Of a stretch of DNA of 64,000 bases, positions 25,415 to 32,713 are shown one piece after another. The position numbers and the translations under genes are program-made. Within the stretch, counting starts at the first letter, position 1. Every line of letters starts with the position of its first letter. The notes beneath the pieces are model-generated. The model had not been told where the DNA came from and did no database searches. It saw only the letters and a program-made list of their open reading frames with translations. This DNA comes from Glutamicibacter sp. MNS18 (lineage in GTDB: Bacteria > Actinomycetota > Actinomycetes > Actinomycetales > Micrococcaceae). Location: NCBI RefSeq assembly GCF_026107515.2, contig NZ_JAPCHW010000003.1, positions 62,001 through 126,000 on the forward strand. The letters run 5' to 3'.

Positions 25415-26249
25415 GCCGCGGATCGCACCGGCCGTGACGCCTGCCGGCCTGCGCCGGGTGAACCTCGATTCGGTGGTCGCCCCGGTGATCACCGTGATCG
25501 TGCTGGTCAGCCTGTGGCAGATCGCCGCCTGGATCGTCCCGATCCGCGAGGACCTGTTCCCCGGGCCGGGGGCGGTGGCTGCGAAGCTTCCGCAGCTGCT
25601 GGCCGACGGATCGCTGGCCGCTGCCGTGGGCACCTCGCTGTGGCGGGCGGTCAGCGGGTTCGCCCTGGCGGTGCTCATCGCCACCCCGCTGGCGCTGATC
25701 CTGGCCCACCAGCCGTTGCTGCGCAAGGGCCTGGGACCACTGGTCTCGGCGATGCAGGTCCTGCCCTCCATCGCCTGGGTGCCGGCGGCGATCATCCTCT
25801 TCGGGCTGAGCGACGCCACCATCTACACGGTGTTGCTGCTCGGGGCGATCCCCTCGATCATCAACGGCCTGCTGGCCGGGATCGACCTGATCCCGCCGCA
25901 GTACCGGGCGCTGTCACAGGTGCTGGGGGCGGACAAGCGCCAGCACATCTGGCATGTGGAACTTCCCGCGGCGCTGCCCGGATACGTTTCCGGGTTGCGC
26001 CAGGGCTGGGCCTTCGCCTGGCGTTCGCTGATGGCCGCGGAACTGATCGCGGTCGGCGGATCGCTGGCCCTGGGCGTCGGTTCACTGCTGCAACGCGGAC
26101 GCGACCTGGCCGACCTGCCACTGGTGATGCTGGTCATCCTGGTGATCCTGCTGGTCGGCGTGCTGATCGAACTACTGTGCTTTGCCCCGCTGGAACGCAA
26201 GCTGTTGCGTGACCGCGGAATGAGTCGAACTGGAGAAAACAATGGATAA
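25389..26249 (+). CDS. ABC transporter permease (SsuC/TauC family)
   Basis: The membrane subunit of the sulfur-operon transporter, 286 residues with about six hydrophobic segments: VVAPVITVIVLVSLWQIAAW near 31, then segments in 85-110, 125-160, 200-235 and 240-265. The EAA cytoplasmic loop is recognisable as ALSQVLGADKRQHIWHVELP. It overlaps the ATPase by 26 bp and cobA by 8 bp. Only one permease gene is present, so a homodimer is expected. Confidence 0.92.
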   Translation: MSVLESRPEPRIAPAVTPAGLRRVNLDSVVAPVITVIVLVSLWQIAAWIVPIREDLFPGPGAVAAKLPQLLADGSLAAAVGTSLWRAVSGFALAVLIATPLALILAHQPLLRKGLGPLVSAMQVLPSIAWVPAAIILFGLSDATIYTVLLLGAIPSIINGLLAGIDLIPPQYRALSQVLGADKRQHIWHVELPAALPGYVSGLRQGWAFAWRSLMAAELIAVGGSLALGVGSLLQRGRDLADLPLVMLVILVILLVGVLIELLCFAPLERKLLRDRGMSRTGENNG

Positions 26250-27021
26250 GGGAACTATCACCCTCATCGGCGGCGGACCGGGGGACCCCGAACTGATCAC
26301 CGTGGCCGGCTACAAGGCGCTGCTGGCGGCGGACACGGTGCTGGCCGACCGGTTGGGTCCCACCGCGCTGCTGGAGGAACTGTCCGATGAGGTGAAGATC
26401 ATAGACGTCGGCAAAGCCCCGGGATGCCATGTGGCCACCCAGGACGAGATCAACCGGTTGCTGGTGGAAGAGGCGAAACTCGGCAAGCACGTGGTCCGGC
26501 TCAAGGGCGGGGACCCGTTTGTGCTCGGCCGCGGCGGGGAAGAGGTGGCCTATGCCGCCGCCCACGGGATCACCGCCCGGGTGATCCCGGGAATCACCAG
26601 CGCCGTCTCGGTACCGGCCGCCGCCGGCATCCCGGTGACCCATCGCGGCCTGGCTACCGGGTTCACCGTGGTGACCGGCCACCAGGACCTGGCCCAGCTG
26701 CCCTTGCGCGCGGACCACACCCTGGTGATCCTGATGGGGGTGGCCCATTTGGCCGCCACCGTGGGCTCGCTCACCGGCCGTGGCATGCCGGGAAATACGC
26801 CCATTGCGATAATTGAGCGAGGTTACTCACAGACGCAGCGCACAACTATCGGTACTCTAGAAGAGATCGTAGTGCGCGCCCGCAAGGCCGCAGTAACGAA
26901 TCCGGCCGTCATTGTGATTGGTGACGTGGTTCGACTGGCCCCCGATGCTGCAGTGCAGCTGGCTGAATACCAGCCGCTGACCCACACCGATACTGCGGTG
27001 CCGGCCCTATTCGTTGACTAA
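26242..27021 (+). CDS. cobA: Uroporphyrinogen-III C-methyltransferase
   Basis: Methylates uroporphyrinogen III twice with SAM to give precorrin-2, the precursor of siroheme and cobalamin. The 259-residue SUMT has the family blocks VGGGPGDPELIT-like near residue 8, VRLKGGDPFVLGRGGEE and VIPGITSAVSVPAAAGIP. It lacks the CysG-type dehydrogenase/ferrochelatase domain. It overlaps the permease by 8 bp. From about 26800 to the end, codon use changes abruptly to more A/T-ending codons (ATA, ATT, CGA, TCA, ACA, CTA), unlike the rest of the gene. Confidence 0.96.
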   Translation: MDKGTITLIGGGPGDPELITVAGYKALLAADTVLADRLGPTALLEELSDEVKIIDVGKAPGCHVATQDEINRLLVEEAKLGKHVVRLKGGDPFVLGRGGEEVAYAAAHGITARVIPGITSAVSVPAAAGIPVTHRGLATGFTVVTGHQDLAQLPLRADHTLVILMGVAHLAATVGSLTGRGMPGNTPIAIIERGYSQTQRTTIGTLEEIVVRARKAAVTNPAVIVIGDVVRLAPDAAVQLAEYQPLTHTDTAVPALFVD

Positions 27022-27039
27022 GAAAGTAGAAGTTGTTTG

Positions 27040-28494
27040 ATGAGTGAACTAAGCATTCCAGAGCACCTGTCCAACCGGGCACTGCGCGTTGCCATTGTCG
27101 GCGCCGGGCCGGCCGGGATCTATGCGGCCGACATGCTCGCCAAGAGCGAGGCGGTCTCCTCCGGCGCCCTGCAGTTGAAGATCGACCTCTTCGACGAGCT
27201 TCCCACACCTTTCGGCCTGATCCGCTACGGCGTGTCCCCGGACCACCCGCGCATCAAGGGCATCATCACCGCCCTGCACAAGGTGCTGAACAACGACTGG
27301 ATCGACTTCTACGGCAACGTGGGCCTGGGCCGGGATGTGAGCCTGGAGGAGCTGAAGGCACGCTACGACGCGGTCATCATCTCCACCGGTGCGCAGAAGG
27401 ACGCGGACCTGAACATTCCCGGTGTGGACCTGGAAGGTTCCTACGGGGGAGCGGACTTCGTTTCCTGGTATGACGCCCACCCGGATGCCGACCGACACTG
27501 GGACCTGAGCGCCCGCGAGGTCGCGGTCATCGGCAACGGCAACGTGGCCCTGGACGTGGCCCGCATCCTGTCCAAGCACGCCGACCAGCTGCTGGAAACC
27601 GAGATCCCGGAGCATATCTACCGGCTGCTGAACGATTCGGCCGTCACCGACGTGCACGTCTTCGGCCGCCGCGGTCCGGCCCAGGTGAAGTTCACCCCGC
27701 TGGAACTGCGCGAACTCTCGCACTCCAAGGACGTGGACATCGTGCTGTACCCGGAGGACTTCGAATTCGATGCCGCCTCCGACGAAGCGATGAAGTCCAA
27801 CAACCAGACCAAGACCATGGTCTCCACCTTGACCAACTGGCTGATCGAGCAGGAGGAACGCGAAGAGGCGCCGAGCGCCTCACGCCGCCTGCACCTGCAT
27901 TTCCTGCAGTCGCCGGTGGAAATCCTGGGCGAGGACGGCAAGGTCTGCGGACTGAAAATGGAACGCAACGAGTTGGACGGGACCGGCAATGTCCGGGGCA
28001 CCGGCGAGTTCGTCCACTACCCGGTCCAGGCGGTCTACCGTGCGGTGGGCTACTTCGGTTCGGCCGTGGACGGCATCGAGTACGACGGGGCCGCCGGTGT
28101 GCTGCCCAACGAGGGAGGCCGGGTGCTGGACGCAGATGGACGGCACGTGTCGGGCCTGTACGCCACCGGGTGGATCAAACGCGGACCGGTGGGCCTGATC
28201 GGCCACACCAAGGGCGACGCGCTGGAGACCATCACCCACCTGCTTTCGGACCTGGACACCCTGGCGGAGCCGGCCGTGGACCAGCCCATCGCCGAGCTGC
28301 TGGCCGACCGCGGAGTGGACTTCGCCGACTGGCAGGGCTGGCTGGAACTGGACCAGCAGGAAAAGCAGCTGGGCGCCGACGCCGGCACCGTGGCGACCCG
28401 CTTCGGCGAGGTCACCCGTGACCGGATCAAGGTCGTCTCGCGCCAGGAGATGCTGGAGCACTCACGGGCAAAAAAATTGGCTGAGAGCCTGTAA
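27040..28494 (+). CDS. fprA: Ferredoxin/adrenodoxin-type NADP+ reductase
   Basis: A flavoprotein that transfers electrons from NADPH to ferredoxin, here the likely reductant supply of sulfite reductase. The 484-residue FprA/adrenodoxin-reductase protein has the FAD motif VAIVGAGPAGIYAAD near residue 16, the NADP motif VAVIGNGNVALDVARIL near 162, and GLYATGWIKRGPVGLIGHTKGDA near 370. I chose the ATG at 27040, directly after an in-frame TTG; the ribosome site is weak. It is the last gene of the sulfate operon, 18 bases after cobA. Confidence 0.95.
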   Translation: MSELSIPEHLSNRALRVAIVGAGPAGIYAADMLAKSEAVSSGALQLKIDLFDELPTPFGLIRYGVSPDHPRIKGIITALHKVLNNDWIDFYGNVGLGRDVSLEELKARYDAVIISTGAQKDADLNIPGVDLEGSYGGADFVSWYDAHPDADRHWDLSAREVAVIGNGNVALDVARILSKHADQLLETEIPEHIYRLLNDSAVTDVHVFGRRGPAQVKFTPLELRELSHSKDVDIVLYPEDFEFDAASDEAMKSNNQTKTMVSTLTNWLIEQEEREEAPSASRRLHLHFLQSPVEILGEDGKVCGLKMERNELDGTGNVRGTGEFVHYPVQAVYRAVGYFGSAVDGIEYDGAAGVLPNEGGRVLDADGRHVSGLYATGWIKRGPVGLIGHTKGDALETITHLLSDLDTLAEPAVDQPIAELLADRGVDFADWQGWLELDQQEKQLGADAGTVATRFGEVTRDRIKVVSRQEMLEHSRAKKLAESL

Positions 28495-28516
28495 CCTGCA
28501 CCCCAGGCTCTGACGT

Positions 28517-28562
28517 AGGCGGCCCGCACCGTACATGGAAGCATGTACGGTGCGGGCCGCCT
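28517..28562. terminator. Perfect 21-bp hairpin between convergent fprA and helR
   Basis: The arm 28517-28537 is the exact complement of 28542-28562 around a GAAG loop. It lies between the two stop codons and can end transcription from both sides. Confidence 0.85.
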
Positions 28563-28568
28563 GGTCTT

Positions 28569-30737
28569 CTAGCGCCGGTCGGTGTCCGGACCGCCGGTCG
28601 TGCTGAGCACCACCAGCTGCGCGGTGGCGCGGGTCATCGCCACAAAGCGCTGCACGGCGGCACCGGGCCCGATGCCGAAGTCCTCCGGCCGGTCCACGAT
28701 GACCAGGTCGAACTCCAGCCCCTTGGCCTCGGATGGCCTCAGCCCGGTGACCCGTGGGAGTTCGGGTACCGTGCCGTGGCCGATCACCGCGGCCACGCCC
28801 TGCGGGTTCCGGGCCAACCAGCGCTCCAGGATCCGCTCGCGCGACAGCGGGCAGGCGTAGCGTACCGGTGCGCCATCGGTGCGGATCGAGACCGGGATAT
28901 TCGCATCGGGCAGCCAGGGTCGGATCTGTCCGGCCGCGGCCCTCATGATCTGCGCGGTGCTCCGGTAGTTGACCTTCAGGTACTCGATCCTCGGCTGCCC
29001 GATCCCCGCCCGTTGCAGCCGCTGCTGCCAGGTTCCGCTGAACCCGGCGACGGCCTGCGCCCGATCCCCGACGATCGTCAGGCTCCCGGACGGGCACCGG
29101 CGCAATACCATGGCCCACTGGGCGTCACTGAGATCCTGCGCCTCATCGATGACCACATGGCTGAACGGGCCGGTCAGCGGGTCGGTGCACGGTTCCTGCC
29201 CGACATGTTGTGCCAACAGCTGTTCCTGCAGATCCTCGCTCAGTAGCTGCGAGACCAGGTCCTCCTTGTCGTCGGCCGCCGCGAGCAGGTCGTCAATGAC
29301 CCGCACGACCTGCTGTCTTTCCGAATCCCTGCGGGCCGCATGGCGCCTGCGCCGATGCTCTATCCCCGGATCCCCGACCAGGGTCCGGGCCGCATCCAGC
29401 AGCGGCAGGTCCGCCTCGGTCCACGCGCCGCCCGCGCCACCGAGCAACCGGACAATATCCTGCGGCGCGAGCCCTGGGGCGCTGTAGCGCAGCAGGGCTT
29501 CGGTGGAATACAGGGCCCGCAACAGCTTGTCCGGATCAAGCAGCGGCCAGTACTCGTCCACGGCCCGGGTGAGTTGGGGGTTGCAGGCCAGTTCGTCATG
29601 TACCAGCTCGCCGTCCGGCTCCCTGGCCAGCAAGGAAGGGAGCAGCTGCCCGACCAGTTCCTCGCGCAGTTGGGTGCGGGCCTCATTGTGGCTGGTGCCG
29701 CGGGTGATGCCCGCCACCGCGATCCGCCACTGCTCGGGAGCCAGGGGCAGATCCGCCCACGGGGTTTCGATCAGCAGGTTCCCATCCGGCGGCTGTTCGA
29801 AGACCTCCACCGCACGGGCCACCGCCTGCACCATGACCGCGGCCGCCTTGATCCGTTGGATCTCCGGGTCGGGTTCCGCCCGGAGGCCACCGGTGTGGGC
29901 GACCAGGCCGGACAATGTCGAGACCAGCACCTCCTCCTCGCCCAGGTTCGGCAGGATGTCACGGACGTAGTTGGTGTAGGCGTCGTGCGGGCTGACCACC
30001 AGCACCCGGCCGCCGCTACTGCGCAACCGGGGATCGGCGTGCATCAGGTAGGCGGCACGGTGCAGCGCCACCACGGTTTTCCCGGTTCCCGGACCGCCGT
30101 CCACCACCAGGGCGCCGGCCGAGGGGCTGCGGATGATCGCATCCTGGTCCGCATGGATGGTGGACAGGACATCGCGCATCCGGCCCGTCCGGTGTTCACC
30201 GAGGGATGCCAGGAAGGCCGAATGCCCATCCAGCGACAGGTTGCCGCCCAGCTGGCCCGGGTCGAACACCTCGTCCCAGAAATCCACGATCCGTCCGCCT
30301 CGCCACCGGTACCGGCGGCGCATGGACAACCCGTGGTCATGCTGGTGGGTTGCGGCGAAGAACGGTTCGGCCGCCAGGGCCCGCCAGTCGACCAGCAGCC
30401 GGTCACCCTGCTGGTCGCTGACTCCGAAGCGTCCGATATAGCACCGTTGCCCGGTGGCCGCTTCCACCATGAAGCCCAGGCAGGAATCGGCCCCCAGCTT
30501 CTGCAGCCGATGCAACCGTCGGCCCAATTGCTCCAGTTCCGCATCCCTTTCCAGGGACTGCTGAAGCACCCCGGCACGGTCCCTGGCGCGGGCCGCGATC
30601 CTGCGTGAAACCTCCTGGCGCAGCTGCGCGACGCGCTCGTCGACGGCCCGCAACCGTTGCTCGTCACCAACGATCTGCAACAGCCGGTTGGGCGCGGCAA
30701 GATCAAAATAGGTTGTGGTCGTTCGGCTGGTGGACAT
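28569..30737 (-). CDS. helR: HelD-family RNA polymerase-associated helicase, HelR type
   Basis: A superfamily 1 ATPase of 722 residues that acts on RNA polymerase. The N-terminal ~100 residues form a charged helical region (the coiled-coil arm of HelD), Walker A GGPGTGKT is at 214-221, DEAQDLS is motif II, and the UvrD-like C-terminal motifs VNYRST and AMTRATAQLVVLST follow. This layout is actinobacterial class II HelD; HelR members displace rifamycins from RNA polymerase. I chose the ATG at 30737 because GGGAG is 8 bases upstream. The promoter carries a repeat resembling the rifamycin-associated element, which is what makes HelR rather than constitutive HelD likely. Function is inferred from family and promoter. 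Confidence 0.85.
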   Translation of the reverse strand: MSTSRTTTTYFDLAAPNRLLQIVGDEQRLRAVDERVAQLRQEVSRRIAARARDRAGVLQQSLERDAELEQLGRRLHRLQKLGADSCLGFMVEAATGQRCYIGRFGVSDQQGDRLLVDWRALAAEPFFAATHQHDHGLSMRRRYRWRGGRIVDFWDEVFDPGQLGGNLSLDGHSAFLASLGEHRTGRMRDVLSTIHADQDAIIRSPSAGALVVDGGPGTGKTVVALHRAAYLMHADPRLRSSGGRVLVVSPHDAYTNYVRDILPNLGEEEVLVSTLSGLVAHTGGLRAEPDPEIQRIKAAAVMVQAVARAVEVFEQPPDGNLLIETPWADLPLAPEQWRIAVAGITRGTSHNEARTQLREELVGQLLPSLLAREPDGELVHDELACNPQLTRAVDEYWPLLDPDKLLRALYSTEALLRYSAPGLAPQDIVRLLGGAGGAWTEADLPLLDAARTLVGDPGIEHRRRRHAARRDSERQQVVRVIDDLLAAADDKEDLVSQLLSEDLQEQLLAQHVGQEPCTDPLTGPFSHVVIDEAQDLSDAQWAMVLRRCPSGSLTIVGDRAQAVAGFSGTWQQRLQRAGIGQPRIEYLKVNYRSTAQIMRAAAGQIRPWLPDANIPVSIRTDGAPVRYACPLSRERILERWLARNPQGVAAVIGHGTVPELPRVTGLRPSEAKGLEFDLVIVDRPEDFGIGPGAAVQRFVAMTRATAQLVVLSTTGGPDTDRR

Positions 30738-30784
30738 GGCGGCAACTCCCTGAATCGAGGCAGCCCAAGGAAGGGCAAGCATCG

Positions 30785-30815
30785 ATTATGCGCCCTACCC
30801 GGGGCCTTGCGGCAA
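30785..30815 (-). promoter_or_regulatory. helR promoter
   Basis: Reading on the minus strand, TTGCCG (30815-30810) and CATAAT (30790-30785) are separated by 19 bases. The -35 box lies inside the inverted repeat at 30799-30823. The start would be near 30778, leaving a leader of about 40 bases before the helR ATG. Confidence 0.6.
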
Positions 30816-30823
30816 GGCCCCGG
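30799..30823. promoter_or_regulatory. Rifamycin-associated-element-like inverted repeat
   Basis: The core GGGGCCTTGC-G-GCAAGGCCCC (30801-30821) is a perfect dyad that extends two more pairs on each side (30799-30823). It matches, as I remember it, the rifamycin-associated element found upstream of rifamycin-inactivating genes and helR (core CTTGCGGCAAG). It lies about 62 bases upstream of the helR start and overlaps the -35 box. Confidence 0.75.
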
Positions 30824-30989
30824 TGGTGGGCTATCCTGAAAATACCGGGGATAAACCGGGCCCCGGCACCCCTGCCGGGTGCGGTTTCCCGCAGGGTTTC
30901 TGGATGCGCCGCAAAATTTCGCCTACACTCAGGTCAAATGGCATCTTGTCGCGACAGTCGGCGTGCTGCCGAGGGCTTGGAGGGGTGCG

Positions 30990-32174
30990 GTGAAGAATCC
31001 GTTTCTCGGCACACTTCGGCATCTGGCCGAGGGTACCAGGCTGTACGGCCGGGACCAGCCCGGCCAAGCCTGGGGCATATTCGCCCTGAGCCTGTACATT
31101 CCATTGATGCTGCCCTTGCTCTCGACCGGTGTGTGGACCGATGTCGGCCGGTGGATCGAGCACGTGGTGGTGCCCTCGGCCGGAATCCTGCTGGCGGCCT
31201 ACGGGGTCGTGGTGGCGATCGTCATCGCCCTGGCGCTGACACCACCGGGGGCCGTGAACCTGGCCCCGCGGGCGCCCTACCCGGTGGAACGGCCGGTGAA
31301 GACCCGGATCATCCTCAACGCACGGCTCTTCGTGATTGCCATGCTCGGATTCAGCACCATGGGTATCGTCTTCACCACGGGAACGGAACGTCTTGAGCAC
31401 CTGGTGTGCCTGGGCATCGGTGCGGTGCTGTTGCAGCTGGGACACCTCGATGAGGTCAACGCCGTACAGGTCGAGCCGGTCCTGGAACGCGTCATGGATG
31501 CCCCGTTGGAGCGTTACGACCGCTGGTACCGACACAAGTGGGGTGTGACCCCGCAGCAGGAAACGGGCATCGGGCACCACCAGATCCGCAGGCAACACCT
31601 TGTGGCGGTGGTGGTGCTCTGCCTGATCTACCTGGTGAGCTTGCTGCTCTACCTCCTGGGTGTGCACGGGCCGACGGGACTGCTCCAACACCTGCTGGTG
31701 AGCGCGTTCCTCTCGGTCATGGCCGGATTTGTCACGGTGCGGGCCTATGAGGCGGAACTGCTCTCGGTCATGATTGCCCGGCACAATGCCGGGGCGCGTT
31801 TCGACTCGCGTTTCGCCCACGCGGAAACCTATTTCGCCTATGTCCTGATCGGAGCCAAGCTGCTGGCCAGCGCCGCGTTGGCGGTCCTGCCGGTCATGTG
31901 GTTCACCCCGAACAACGCTCCGGTTTCCGTTCCCTATCTGGGATTCCTGCTGCTTGACCTGCTGGTCTTCCTGCGGCTGATCCAGCTGACCGGCCAACGG
32001 TGGCTTGTGGCCCACGGCAAACCCCTCCGCCCGGTGTCCGGGTACGACCGCAGGTACATGTTGTTCCTGCGCAAGAAGCACGCGGCCAAGGAGCGTGCCG
32101 CCATCCGCGGGGCCATCAGGTACGCCTCCCATCACCTGGCAGCCCGACCCCCGGAAGACGAAGCACCCCTCTGA
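30990..32174 (+). CDS. Polytopic membrane protein of unknown function
   Basis: About 394 residues with roughly eight hydrophobic segments in two groups of four, separated by a hydrophilic loop (EPVLERVMDAPLERYDRWYRHKWG). I do not recognise a family. The frame is open from 30879, but I prefer the GTG at 30990 because GGAGGGG lies just before it (spacing is short). It is divergent from helR and shares the intergenic region that contains the rifamycin-element-like repeat, although a TACACT box near 30930 could give it an independent promoter. The C-terminus is basic (RRYMLFLRKKHAAKERAA). Confidence 0.75.
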   Translation: MKNPFLGTLRHLAEGTRLYGRDQPGQAWGIFALSLYIPLMLPLLSTGVWTDVGRWIEHVVVPSAGILLAAYGVVVAIVIALALTPPGAVNLAPRAPYPVERPVKTRIILNARLFVIAMLGFSTMGIVFTTGTERLEHLVCLGIGAVLLQLGHLDEVNAVQVEPVLERVMDAPLERYDRWYRHKWGVTPQQETGIGHHQIRRQHLVAVVVLCLIYLVSLLLYLLGVHGPTGLLQHLLVSAFLSVMAGFVTVRAYEAELLSVMIARHNAGARFDSRFAHAETYFAYVLIGAKLLASAALAVLPVMWFTPNNAPVSVPYLGFLLLDLLVFLRLIQLTGQRWLVAHGKPLRPVSGYDRRYMLFLRKKHAAKERAAIRGAIRYASHHLAARPPEDEAPL

Positions 32175-32215
32175 CTGGCTGCCCACCACCGCATACGGGA
32201 AGATAGACTGGCACC

Positions 32216-32374
32216 ATGGCCAATGAACAGAACAAAAAGCAGAAGGAAGCGAACCTCGCCGCCGACCTCGAGCAGGTCTGGCAGGAGGAGTCACCCGAAA
32301 CGGCGTCGCACACCAAGTTCGCCGACGAAGTCGACGGGGAACTGGGCACCCGCAAGAAGGACTCGGACTCCTAG
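32216..32374 (+). CDS. Small charged protein, 52 residues
   Basis: An ATG-to-TAG frame whose product begins MANEQNKKQKEANLAADLEQ and ends TRKKDSDS. It is highly charged, with no cysteine and no membrane segment. Third-base G/C bias matches the window. TAGACT at 32204-32209 ends 6 bases before the ATG, so the transcript may start at the ATG itself (leaderless). It lies between the membrane protein at 30990 and the ileS T-box. Function unknown. Confidence 0.6.
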   Translation: MANEQNKKQKEANLAADLEQVWQEESPETASHTKFADEVDGELGTRKKDSDS

Positions 32375-32489
32375 TCCAAGCCCGCCGGGGGCGGAACCGC
32401 CTGCTGAACGCGGGCAAGATCACAGGCTGTGCGGCGCGGTGCCCGCCAGCTGGATTTCCCCGCTGCCCAGGAGACGGTAGACTTGGCTC

Positions 32490-32704
32490 TGAACGACTGC
32501 GATCCGGCCATCACCGGGGAGTCCTTGGAAGAACCGCTGGCAGATGGCGTAGTAGAACCAAGCGGGACCAGCCCGTCACAGCTGATGAGAAGCGGCCCGA
32601 CCACGCACACCACCAGGGTGTGGGGGAAGGGCAAGCGGGGTGGTACCGCGGCCATGTGTCGTCCTCGTGGGCAAGGATTTTTCGACCCTACGCTTTGAAG
32701 GACG
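32490..32704 (+). promoter_or_regulatory. T-box riboswitch of ileS (translational class)
   Basis: An ultra-short stem I pairs CCGG (32504-32507) with CCGG (32514-32517) and presents the loop CCATCA, whose ATC (32510-32512) is an isoleucine specifier codon. The T-box sequence TGGTACCGCGGCC is at 32641-32653. CGTCCT (32660-32665) is complementary to AGGACG (32699-32704), which contains the ileS ribosome site, so uncharged tRNA-Ile binding would free the site. A TAGACT -10 box at 32478-32483 precedes it. Confidence 0.88.
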
Positions 32705-32713
32705 GCCTCTTCG

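Noticed and set aside
30831-32423. A 530-codon open frame on the minus strand over the membrane protein at 30990
   Set aside because: Composition rich in Gln/His/Arg/Gly, typical of antisense frames; the plus strand has regular membrane segments.
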